A DNA stretch of 64,000 bases from Longibacter salinarum (GTDB taxonomy: Bacteria > Bacteroidota > Rhodothermia > Rhodothermales > Salinibacteraceae): positions 1 to 64,000 of the forward strand of contig NZ_PDEQ01000011.1 of assembly GCF_002554795.1 (NCBI RefSeq), read 5' to 3'. A program made the position numbers and the translations under genes. The first letter of the stretch is position 1. Each line of letters opens with the position of its first letter. This document shows positions 26,942 to 34,797 of this stretch, piece by piece. The notes below the pieces were generated by a model that did not search any database, was not told the DNA's origin, and saw only the letters and a program-made list of their open reading frames with translations.

Positions 26942-28807
26942 CTAGTCCACCACCTGTACGCGAGGACGGACAAAAGGCCCGTTCAGTCGTACGGTCAGCT
27001 TCGATCCACTAGCGGACACGGACGTCCCCGTCCACACCCTCATGGCGTCTGTAACCGATGACATCGTTCTAAAAGAAACGTCATCCATCTGCAGCTCAAG
27101 ATCTCTAAACGAGGCGTCATCACCCGAGACCCGAATGTGTCCATCAGCTTTGAAGGTACCCACTCCCGTCTCCAGCGAAGACTCGCGGAGCGTGATGACT
27201 TGATTCTTATGCTCATAGTCGAGGTAGGCATGGACACCTTCTCGGAGCACGCTGGGCTCTAGACCTGAATCATCGAGCCGACGTTTCACCACGTACGGAA
27301 GACGCCCCGTAATCCGGCCGTTCTCAAGGCGTGCGATGAGCCGACCCTCTGGAAGCGGCGACGAACTCCCGAATGCGTAGGTGATTGGCGTATCGGTCCA
27401 GACTTCCACCTCGTCCGCCTGATACGTTGCGTCTTCTGAAAGAGCAGAGCGTACGTCAGTGGTAGACCATTCGCCCGTTACCTCCATGCGTGTTGGTTCG
27501 GGAGGACCGGCCGTCTGACCAGAGTAGTATATATTCGTCGATACGTCGAGGTACGAGTCGGGGTCTTCAACCACTAGATCAGAGATCCGCAGGACCCGCT
27601 GCTCCGGGTCGACGCTTGCGGTGAACTCGATCGACGACGCGTCAGATACGCCTTGCAGTGTCTCCTGTCGAACATCGTCCAGCTTTTCGATGGCGGCGCC
27701 CCCGGCGTCAAGGTCAGAAATCTCGACCGTTATCCGCTGTGGATGACGAAGAAGCTGGTCGAGATCGCCAGAACGTATCGTTCTCGTTCTTACACGTCCA
27801 TCAAACTCTATGGTGGCTTCCGTAGCGTTCATCTGAATATCTTCATTCCCGACTCGCAGACCGGCTGCGGCGAAGCCAATGCTATGCACTTCCTCGATGG
27901 GGTTATCCATGAGAACATCCCAAGCCATCGTCGGAGACAAATCCAATGTCGCGGATCGAAGCTGAAGAGAACTGTTCTGTCGCTCGTCGACATCGACGAG
28001 GATGTCCGCGACGGAGACCGTCTGGAAGAGAGGGCTTACGGAAACATCTCCCCAGTTGAGACTGAGCGCCCTATTGTCTCGCTGCCACTGATACGCCTTC
28101 CGGGTCATGGCCTCGTCGACGGAATCGGCAAGATAGCTCCCCAGGACCGTATTCAGAAGAATTGTAAGTACCAGCACAGCGACTCCATACCACAGGTAGC
28201 GCGTTGAGGGCGGGCTCGTAGCTGATGGAGTCCCGAAGATGTCCGGACGCCCGAGCTGGGTCAACTGGGACGGGGTGAATCTTGAAACCCAGTCCGCACT
28301 GTTCGAAATGACTCGCCGGAAGTACGGGGAAACCGCTTTACCTGTCTGGCCTGTTAGTTCTTGGAGACGTGTTTGGACAGAACCATCGGCCGGCCGGGCC
28401 CGGATCGACGTAAGCTGATCCTTTAAAGTGGCCCGCTCTTGTTTCGCAGATCGTATATCGTTCTTCGCGTTGCGCCGCTCGAGTCGAATACGCCGCTTCT
28501 CGGTTCGGTACTCATCTTTGGGGATGAGTTCTTCGTTCCAGAGGTGTTCTATTTCCTCTTCCTCTGTCGCAAGCGCGTCGATCTGCTCCTGACAAGACTC
28601 GATGCGCTCCGTTAGATCATCAAGACGATCACGACCCTTTGTCTCCAGACGATCAATCTCTGAAATCAGGGTTTCCTCACGCTTCTCATAACGGCGCAGG
28701 AGGCGCTTTTCTCGACCTTTCTCTAGGTCAAGATCTTGTGATTTGACGTAAGAGTAGAGCTTTTGGGCTTCACCAAGATCGCTCCTCAGATATGGTAGAC
28801 GTTTCAT
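26942..28807 (-). CDS. Coiled-coil, one-TM protein with AsmA-like outer domain (paralogue 2)
   Basis: A 621-residue protein. Residues 1-137 are a highly charged coiled coil starting MKRLPYLRSDLGEAQKL and containing LWNEELIPKDEYRTEKRRIR, the counterpart of the SHOCT-like turn in its paralogues. A TM helix lies at ~205-225 (YLWYGVAVLVLTILLN). The outer part (~240-621) is beta-rich with AsmA/DUF748-like features: LNWGDVSVSPLFQTVSVADI, LRSATLDLSPTMAWDVLMDN, VRLNGPFVRPRVQVVD at the end. The frame extends to 28852 inside the PEGA gene, but ATG 28807, 1 bp past the PEGA stop, is the likely coupled start. AsmA-like proteins act in lipid transport or outer-membrane assembly (established for the family); here it is inference. 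Confidence 0.7.
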   Translation of the reverse strand: MKRLPYLRSDLGEAQKLYSYVKSQDLDLEKGREKRLLRRYEKREETLISEIDRLETKGRDRLDDLTERIESCQEQIDALATEEEEIEHLWNEELIPKDEYRTEKRRIRLERRNAKNDIRSAKQERATLKDQLTSIRARPADGSVQTRLQELTGQTGKAVSPYFRRVISNSADWVSRFTPSQLTQLGRPDIFGTPSATSPPSTRYLWYGVAVLVLTILLNTVLGSYLADSVDEAMTRKAYQWQRDNRALSLNWGDVSVSPLFQTVSVADILVDVDERQNSSLQLRSATLDLSPTMAWDVLMDNPIEEVHSIGFAAAGLRVGNEDIQMNATEATIEFDGRVRTRTIRSGDLDQLLRHPQRITVEISDLDAGGAAIEKLDDVRQETLQGVSDASSIEFTASVDPEQRVLRISDLVVEDPDSYLDVSTNIYYSGQTAGPPEPTRMEVTGEWSTTDVRSALSEDATYQADEVEVWTDTPITYAFGSSSPLPEGRLIARLENGRITGRLPYVVKRRLDDSGLEPSVLREGVHAYLDYEHKNQVITLRESSLETGVGTFKADGHIRVSGDDASFRDLELQMDDVSFRTMSSVTDAMRVWTGTSVSASGSKLTVRLNGPFVRPRVQVVD

Positions 28808-28808
28808 T

Positions 28809-30134
28809 TTATCTAGTAGATGCGGTTCCAAGATACATAATGCCAAAAGCACTGCCTATTAAGGCTACAGACATAAGGGCTCCCACTGATACTTTCTTCA
28901 TCGTTGTCCAGTCATCGTCGTTATTTCCGGCTATACGCGCATCATCGAGCTCGAACTGGAAACTGGTATCTGGTCGAACGGTGACGCTTTTTTCTTCATC
29001 TCGAAACCCGTCTTTCTCAAGACGGATGTCATATTCTCCGTACTCGAGCGTGAGCGTGGTCGGTGTTTTTCTACCCGTTAGTTGGCGGCCGTCAACGTAG
29101 ATCTGTGCTCCCGGGGGCTCGGAGTCGATGGAAATCCGGTACGTCTTGGGTTCGAGCGAATAGGATAGTGAGGTTTGTTCGGAGCCCGCAACTCTCATTT
29201 CGACGTTCTCCGGCTTATGATACTCAGCATCAATAGCAACCTCGTACTCGCCGACGGCCAGTTCCAGATTCGAAATCGGCGCCCGTTCGGAGAAGGATGA
29301 TCCGCCGTCGAATGTCGGGCTGATATTCAGGTTTGCTCCCCGCGGGTAGCCAGAAATGCTGGCAAAGCCGAGGTCTCGCTTCAGGGAAAATGTGTACGTT
29401 TCATCCCCCCCGGGCTCTACGCGTATCGTTCGCTCACTCGCTGCAAATCCCGGTGACTCAACCCGTATGCGGTGCAGACCACGCGTGAGCGAAGCGCTCG
29501 TGTCCCCGGTGCCAACCTCTTGATCATCGACAAACACGGTCGCCGAATCCGGCGTGACATCAAACTGAGCTGTTGCGTTGTCGCACGACAGACGAACGCT
29601 GACTTTTGTCGCCTCGCTTCGACGGACTTGAACCTCTTTCGACGCCGACCTACATGCCCGGGACTGAACTTTTACAACGCGCCGTCCCGTCTCTGCAGTG
29701 ACCTCTGCATTTCCAACCGTTACCTGTTTTCCATCCAAGTAGACCGTCGATGAAGCAGGATTCACTCGAATGTCCAAGGTGCCAACGGTTCGCACCTGGC
29801 TAAACGAAACACGTTGACCCGCCGATACATCGGTGAAGTCTGATCCGCTTACGACAGCCGTTGTATCTTGCGAGCGAGACACTGAACCTCTCCCCCTCTC
29901 CACAGTGACCTCTTGGCCAAAGGTCTCTTCCGTTCCATAAATGACGGCTTCAACACCCGATTCAACTTGTAAGCCATCATCAAGACTCACCGTCACCGAT
30001 TCGTCTGATACCGAGAGGACCGTAGCGTGCGTTACTTGATCCTGTCCGTACAGTATTGCCGTTCGTGTTGACCAGGCGCCGACCAAGATCAACGTTGCTA
30101 CAAGTATCCTGAGGACGTGCGATTTCAATCTCAT
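28809..30134 (-). CDS. PEGA-domain exported protein with C-terminal TM anchor
   Basis: A 441-residue protein. The signal peptide is MRLKSHVLRILVATLILVG. An SH3-like/beta segment follows, then several PEGA repeats: VGTLDIRVNPASSTVYLDGK, FDVTPDSATVFVDDQEVGTG, ISIDSEPPGAQIYVDGRQLT, each followed by a G.y.i.(v/l)...GF...(E/K).v.v pattern. A C-terminal hydrophobic helix (VSVGALMSVALIGSAFGIMY) may anchor it. PEGA domains occur on surface-layer and envelope proteins. The frame starts at 30167, but ATG 30134 gives a proper signal peptide. It lies 54 bp after the 30189 gene and 1 bp before the AsmA-like gene, clearly one operon. Confidence 0.8.
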   Translation of the reverse strand: MRLKSHVLRILVATLILVGAWSTRTAILYGQDQVTHATVLSVSDESVTVSLDDGLQVESGVEAVIYGTEETFGQEVTVERGRGSVSRSQDTTAVVSGSDFTDVSAGQRVSFSQVRTVGTLDIRVNPASSTVYLDGKQVTVGNAEVTAETGRRVVKVQSRACRSASKEVQVRRSEATKVSVRLSCDNATAQFDVTPDSATVFVDDQEVGTGDTSASLTRGLHRIRVESPGFAASERTIRVEPGGDETYTFSLKRDLGFASISGYPRGANLNISPTFDGGSSFSERAPISNLELAVGEYEVAIDAEYHKPENVEMRVAGSEQTSLSYSLEPKTYRISIDSEPPGAQIYVDGRQLTGRKTPTTLTLEYGEYDIRLEKDGFRDEEKSVTVRPDTSFQFELDDARIAGNNDDDWTTMKKVSVGALMSVALIGSAFGIMYLGTASTR

Positions 30135-30188
30135 ATCCAGTGATTTAAAAATAGGGGAAGGTTGCAAATAGGTGCTAAAGCCTTCAGG

Positions 30189-31856
30189 CTATCTGAAGGC
30201 TTGGAGCTGGTTGCCTGACGCTACCAAGAGCATCGACCCGGCGGCTACGGGTGAGGTGGTTGCCGTCTCCTCTGTTTCGAGTGACCAGTGTGTTTCCCCT
30301 GTGTCCAGACCCACAGAAAGCACGCTGTGTCGGCTTCTCAGAATGACATGATTTCCCACTACGGCCGGGGAATAGCCAAACGGCTCATCATAAGCCGTCA
30401 TCCACGCGCGACTCCCGTCTTCGAGACGGTAAGCCTGGACTTCCCCGCTCGTTGTTGAGGCAATGACGTAATCCCGCGACACGGCTACAGATGCCGAACC
30501 TCCTCGGTCAACATCTTGTCTCCAGAGTCGCTGCCCTGAGGACGCCGCGAAGGCGTAAATGGCACCTTGCCGACTCCGGACAATGACCTTTCCATCTATA
30601 AAGGGCGAGGTTGCGACAACGCCGGCATCGACTTCCGCAACCCATTTCTCGTTGCCAGTCTCAATGTCAAAAGCATGCACGAGTCCTTGCTCGTTTCCGA
30701 CAAATACGGTCTTGCCGTCGCTCGATGGGGAGGAGTAGACTTCTCCACCGGTGTCTGCCTTCCACCTGAGATCGCCATTTGAACGATCTAACGCATAGAT
30801 TTGGCCATTTCGACTACCAACGTAAACGACTTCATTGACGAGTAGCGGAGAAGAAATTACCGCGGCCCCGGTATCATAGCTCCAGACTTGTGCTCCGGAC
30901 TCTGCATTTAGAGCGAGAACCTTCCCATTCATATTGCCAATGAAGGCTGCGTCCTCACCGACTGCAGGCGATGATGTATAAGACCCGCTGGTTTCTGTCT
31001 CCCATAACGGTTGCCCGTTCTGAAGAGCGGCCGCAAACACCGTCCCGTCGTCTGAAGCCAAGTACACGGCATCATTAGCCACTGCGGGAGTCGACCGAAT
31101 CCGTGACGTACTTTGAAATGCCCATGCTTCGATCGGTCTGGCCAAGATTGCCTCGTAGGAGTAGAGGCCTGTTCTTGCTTCGCCTCCCCGATACATGGTC
31201 CCCGGATCTGGCTGCATCGTTATGACATGAAACAGCCGCTGCGCACTCCAGGAATTTTCCTGGATATGTGGATAAGTCAATGCGCCGACACCAACGATCA
31301 GAACTACTACGACGAGGACGCGAAAATACCGCGTCTGTCGCATAAGCCAAGTTAAATCTAGGAACCGGTACCAAGTGTCAGACATCCAGGCGGTAGAGTC
31401 CGAAAGACGATCTCTGACCTTCTCTTTGCTGTAGCTAACATCGCCAACCTCATTGAGGTAAAAATCAATCTCGTCCAGTTCCTTCCGTAGACCTCGTAGC
31501 TTACGTTTTGCCCCCTCTTTGCGTAGAGAAAAGCGTTGTTTCTCTTTCTGGTGATCATCTTCGCTAATCGCCCCGTCTTGGAGTAGCGAGTCAAGCTCGT
31601 CTATTTCCTTCCTGGCGAGACGTATCCGCAATCGTTGATGAACAATCTCGTCCTTCAACGATGCTGTCTTCTCTTTTCCATCTCGCGAAAGACTCTGGAC
31701 TCTTTCCTGAAGATGATCGAGCTTTTGGGAATACTTCGCCTCAAGGTCATCGTACCGAGACGTAGATACATCATCCGCCCTTTCCTTTAGTCGAGCAAGG
31801 AGAGATCTCGTCTCTCGGAGGTCAGACCGGAGACGGGGCAAATCTGCTAGATCCAT
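30189..31856 (-). CDS. Coiled-coil, one-TM protein with outer PQQ propeller (paralogue 3)
   Basis: A 555-residue bitopic protein and first gene of the operon. Coiled coil 1-132 (LPRLRSDLRETRSLLARLKE, TSRYDDLEAKYSQKLDHL) with a SHOCT-like turn (LLQDGAISEDDHQKEKQRFS), then IDFYLNEVGDVSYSKEKVRD and a TM helix at ~178-196 (FRVLVVVVLIVGVGALTY). The outer domain from ~210 has PQQ blades such as YALDRSNGDLRWKADTGGEV and HAFDIETGNEKWVAEVDAG. The N-terminal 150 residues align almost position by position with the protein at 25109-26875, so they are paralogues within one operon. An aaggag lies ~15 bp before the ATG. Confidence 0.8.
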   Translation of the reverse strand: MDLADLPRLRSDLRETRSLLARLKERADDVSTSRYDDLEAKYSQKLDHLQERVQSLSRDGKEKTASLKDEIVHQRLRIRLARKEIDELDSLLQDGAISEDDHQKEKQRFSLRKEGAKRKLRGLRKELDEIDFYLNEVGDVSYSKEKVRDRLSDSTAWMSDTWYRFLDLTWLMRQTRYFRVLVVVVLIVGVGALTYPHIQENSWSAQRLFHVITMQPDPGTMYRGGEARTGLYSYEAILARPIEAWAFQSTSRIRSTPAVANDAVYLASDDGTVFAAALQNGQPLWETETSGSYTSSPAVGEDAAFIGNMNGKVLALNAESGAQVWSYDTGAAVISSPLLVNEVVYVGSRNGQIYALDRSNGDLRWKADTGGEVYSSPSSDGKTVFVGNEQGLVHAFDIETGNEKWVAEVDAGVVATSPFIDGKVIVRSRQGAIYAFAASSGQRLWRQDVDRGGSASVAVSRDYVIASTTSGEVQAYRLEDGSRAWMTAYDEPFGYSPAVVGNHVILRSRHSVLSVGLDTGETHWSLETEETATTSPVAAGSMLLVASGNQLQAFR

Positions 31857-32299
31857 CTAGACGATATATTGCTCCTTTAGCATGATTTTATCCTTATTCA
31901 TTCCGAGAAGCGAAATCTGCTGAATCGCGAATGTAACGCAAACGAAATCCAATGCTGTGATCATATCTCCAATGTTTTTTAATGACCCTAAAGAACAGCT
32001 GGATTATGCGGTGCAAGTAAACATAAATTGCACTGGGGTGAGTCCAAGCATCGGTCCGATCATGGTGAGGCTGCTGGTGAGATAGTAACAGAAGGCTTCC
32101 GCAGTGGCTTCGCGTTTTTTTACGGACCGCATTTCACGAGAGCGCACCACCGCGGAGTCAGCGCGCGTGTTCAGTACGACCGAGTCCGTCCAGTCCAGGA
32201 CGCCAAGCCCGGCCGGACGTGGACGCCCTTCCGCCGGCTTCCCGCTGACCCGTGCAGCCACTCCGAAACGGCACCACTGGTCAAGATGCCACGTCACAC
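31857..32299. other. Non-coding gap upstream of the envelope operon; right edge of the island
   Basis: AT-rich near the operon start (31860-31990), then GC-rich from about 32040 up to the gene end at 32300. The composition change suggests the island boundary lies here rather than at the repeat itself. ORFs at 32028-32367 run in several frames without coding character. Confidence 0.4.
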
Positions 32300-32677
32300 C
32301 TAATCGGGTACCTCGTCACGATCGACTTCGATCAGTTCCGACGTCCCGTGCGACTGATCGCCGGTGAACCACTGCCATTTCTCCTTCAACACGAGGCGGT
32401 CATCCTCGTCCCGATGTGGGGTTGACGTGCACTGTCCGGCGCGCACGTGGGCATCCGTCGTGACGTGGTGATAGCAAAACTCCAGATGCCCGTCGGGGAA
32501 AACGCGACCCATCAGGTGCCCCTCCGCGATCGTTCCGCCGGCATAGGTGCCCGTCAGCCGATCCTCCGTTTGTTCGTAGCGAAAATACGTTTCCGCTCCG
32601 ACCTCGCCGTTCTCTGTGTTCTGGCGTACGCGAAAGACGCGCTGGTCGTAATGGATCGATGGGTCTGAATCGGACAT
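32300..32677 (-). CDS. n-acetylglutamate synthase-like small protein (function unknown)
   Basis: A 125-residue protein matching a family often labelled n-acetylglutamate synthase without evidence: Y(D)QRVFRVRQNTENGEVGAET, then FRYEQTEDRLTGTYAGGTI, CYHHVTTDAHVRAGQC and KEKWQWFTGDQSHGTSELIE. It has a lipocalin-like beta character and no acetyltransferase motif. ATG 32677 is chosen because family members start MNYD.RVF; the frame is open to 32731. Its last 145 bp are duplicated at 12308-12452. Confidence 0.8.
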   Translation of the reverse strand: MSDSDPSIHYDQRVFRVRQNTENGEVGAETYFRYEQTEDRLTGTYAGGTIAEGHLMGRVFPDGHLEFCYHHVTTDAHVRAGQCTSTPHRDEDDRLVLKEKWQWFTGDQSHGTSELIEVDRDEVPD

Positions 32678-32885
32678 CAGTCTGGCGATTTTGTTGATAT
32701 CGTTGGAGAGACGAGAAAGCCCCATCACCATCTCGGTCGAGACGTTTCCAGTTGAGAGAACGTCACGTCTAGGCTGCTCGCTTGCTCTCTAATGCAGAAA
32801 CAGCTCCGAAAATCCAGCTGTTTGCACATCGTGCTCTGAAAACAAGACTCTGTCGCGTCCTCTTTCAAACGATGCCACAGACAGC

Positions 32886-34106
32886 ATGTCAACCTCTTTC
32901 TGGGCCTCGTACGGCGAAGCGGCAAAGACAGCCGTCGGCTTCTTCTGGAAGAGCGGTTGGGCCTTCGTGCTCGGGTACACGATCAGCGCAATGATCCAGT
33001 CGTTCGTGCCCAAGGCCCGACTGACGCAGTACATGGGCGATCCCAATCTGAAGAGTGTCGCCCTCTCAACCGTCTTCGGCTCGGCATCGTCGTCTTGCTC
33101 TTTCGCCGCGCTGGCTGCGGCCCGCTCACTCATAGCAAAGGGCGCCCACTTCGTCGCGGCGGTGGCGTTCATGTTCGCCTCCACGAACCTCGTGATTGAG
33201 CTGGGCATCCTGATCCTGATCTTTCTCGGCGCACAGTACCTTGCGGCGGAAATCATCGGCGGGCTCATCCTCATCACGATTTCCAGCACGCTGATTCGAT
33301 GGACCTATCCAGACTCGATGCTGGAAAAGGCGCGCGAGAAGGTCCAACGCGAAGCGCCGGACATGGAGGAGGACTTTGACTGGAAGGAGCGGATTCAGAG
33401 CCGGAAAGGCTGGTACCGCGTCGGACAGTCGTTCACAAACGAGTGGGGGATGGTCTGGGAGGAAATCCTGATTGGCTTCACGGTTGCTGGATTCGTCGCT
33501 GTGCTGGTGCCCGAAAGCTTCTGGCAGGCCCTCTTCCTCACCAACATGCAGGGGGAGCTGCCGGCCTGGTTCATCGCCCTGGAGAATGCTTTGGTCGCCC
33601 CGTTCGTCGCGGCCGCTACGTTTATCGGCTCGATGGGCAACATTCCGCTCGCCACCGTCCTCGCGTCGAACGGCGTCCTCTTCGCCGGCATCATGGGCTT
33701 CATCTATTCTGACCTGATGGTCCCGCCCCTCGTCGCGACGAATGCGAAGTACTATGGCTGGCCGGTCGCGCTCTACGTTGCCGGGATCATGTTCGTGAGT
33801 ATCGTCGCCACGGCGCTGATCCTCGACGGGACGTTCGCCTTCGTGGGCTGGGTCCCGGAAGGAGCTCGCGAGATCGCCTCTCTCACCCAGTTCGCGATCG
33901 ATTACACGTTCTGGATGAACGTGGCTGCTGCCGTCCTGGTCGGTGTCAACCTGTACCTTCAACGGCAGCACGAATCCGACCATGACGGCCACGACCACGG
34001 AGCGGACGACGAAGGCCTCTCTGCGAAGCAAGCGGTTGTGTACATCTTCATCACGGTGCTCATTGGCGGCTTGGTCGCCTTCGCCATCACCGGCGGCACG
34101 GGCTGA
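32886..34106 (+). CDS. ArsP/YraQ-family permease (DUF318)
   Basis: A 406-residue membrane protein with about 8-10 TM helices. It shows the family hallmarks FGSASSSCSFAALAAARSL and, in the second half, AAATFIGSMGNIPLATVLAS, two related repeats of the PF03773 permease. Members include ArsP, an exporter of organoarsenicals, but most have unknown substrates. A His-rich cytoplasmic loop (HESDHDGHDHGADDEG) precedes the last TM and could bind metal. It is single-gene and convergent with the GNAT gene. Confidence 0.85.
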   Translation: MSTSFWASYGEAAKTAVGFFWKSGWAFVLGYTISAMIQSFVPKARLTQYMGDPNLKSVALSTVFGSASSSCSFAALAAARSLIAKGAHFVAAVAFMFASTNLVIELGILILIFLGAQYLAAEIIGGLILITISSTLIRWTYPDSMLEKAREKVQREAPDMEEDFDWKERIQSRKGWYRVGQSFTNEWGMVWEEILIGFTVAGFVAVLVPESFWQALFLTNMQGELPAWFIALENALVAPFVAAATFIGSMGNIPLATVLASNGVLFAGIMGFIYSDLMVPPLVATNAKYYGWPVALYVAGIMFVSIVATALILDGTFAFVGWVPEGAREIASLTQFAIDYTFWMNVAAAVLVGVNLYLQRQHESDHDGHDHGADDEGLSAKQAVVYIFITVLIGGLVAFAITGGTG

Positions 34107-34164
34107 TGCTACACTTCCTCGGTAACCGAATCTCCCGTCTGGGCTGTTTGCGTGTTGGCCGCAC

Positions 34165-34644
34165 TCACAGACGTCGTTTGAGCAAGACACGATGCTCGCC
34201 TGGCCCGGCATGGTCGAGCGAAACGTCTACGCCGTCGATGCGATCAGGTTGGCGCTCAATCTCGAATCCAAGCGCTCGGTGGAATGCGATGGATGCGTGA
34301 TTGTCCGGCGTCGTGATGGCCCGGACAACCGCACGATTGGCCCGCCGTGCCACAGCAAAGAATCGCTCGTACAGGCGCCCTCCCACGCCCTGCCCCCGCT
34401 CGTTCGGGGCCACAGCGATGAATCGGATGTACGACTCAGCCACCCGCGTTTGCGAGAGAAAGCCGCTTACGATCCCAACGCGGCGTCCCGCCCGCCAGGC
34501 AACCGGGTGGGTTTCTGTAAAGTGCTCAATCAAGTGGCGCGGAAGAAGGAACGGGTTCGCATCCAGGTCGAGCCACTTGAGAGACAGCTCACGTAGCGCG
34601 GCGGCTTCGTCGGGACGAGCAACGGTAACGGTTAGGTCGGACAT
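34165..34644 (-). CDS. GNAT-family N-acetyltransferase
   Basis: A 159-residue GNAT protein starting MSDLTVTVARPDEAAALREL. The acetyl-CoA loop is VAPNERGQGVGGRLYERFF (Q/RxxGxG/A), followed by HASIAFHRALGFEIE typical of the C-terminal half. The substrate cannot be told. The frame extends to 34749; ATG 34644 is the normal family start. Confidence 0.85.
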   Translation of the reverse strand: MSDLTVTVARPDEAAALRELSLKWLDLDANPFLLPRHLIEHFTETHPVAWRAGRRVGIVSGFLSQTRVAESYIRFIAVAPNERGQGVGGRLYERFFAVARRANRAVVRAITTPDNHASIAFHRALGFEIERQPDRIDGVDVSLDHAGPGEHRVLLKRRL

Positions 34645-34797
34645 GCACGTCGGACGCCAAGGTAAGACAGTGTGTTGTCGGACGATCGATACTCGGCTTC
34701 GTTCGGTCGAGCCTGCACGTTCCGCCCGAGCACCATGACACACGGACAACGACGTAGCAGGACCGCTCCCACCAATCGATGTTCTTTTTTTGTCGAC

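Larger units (their letters stand above)
12308..32444. mobile_element. Putative 20-kb genomic island bracketed by direct repeats
   Basis: The two 145-bp direct copies of one gene's 3' end lie 20 kb apart (12308-12452 and 32300-32444). The genes between them have visibly lower GC, more mixed codon use, and large unfamiliar multidomain proteins, unlike the GC-rich housekeeping genes on both sides. No integrase or transposase was found inside. Insertion with target duplication, or recombination between paralogues, are both possible; this is inference. Confidence 0.45.

Noticed and set aside
33126-34211. 361-codon minus ORF opposite the permease
   Set aside because: Antisense shadow; the permease on the plus strand has clear family motifs.
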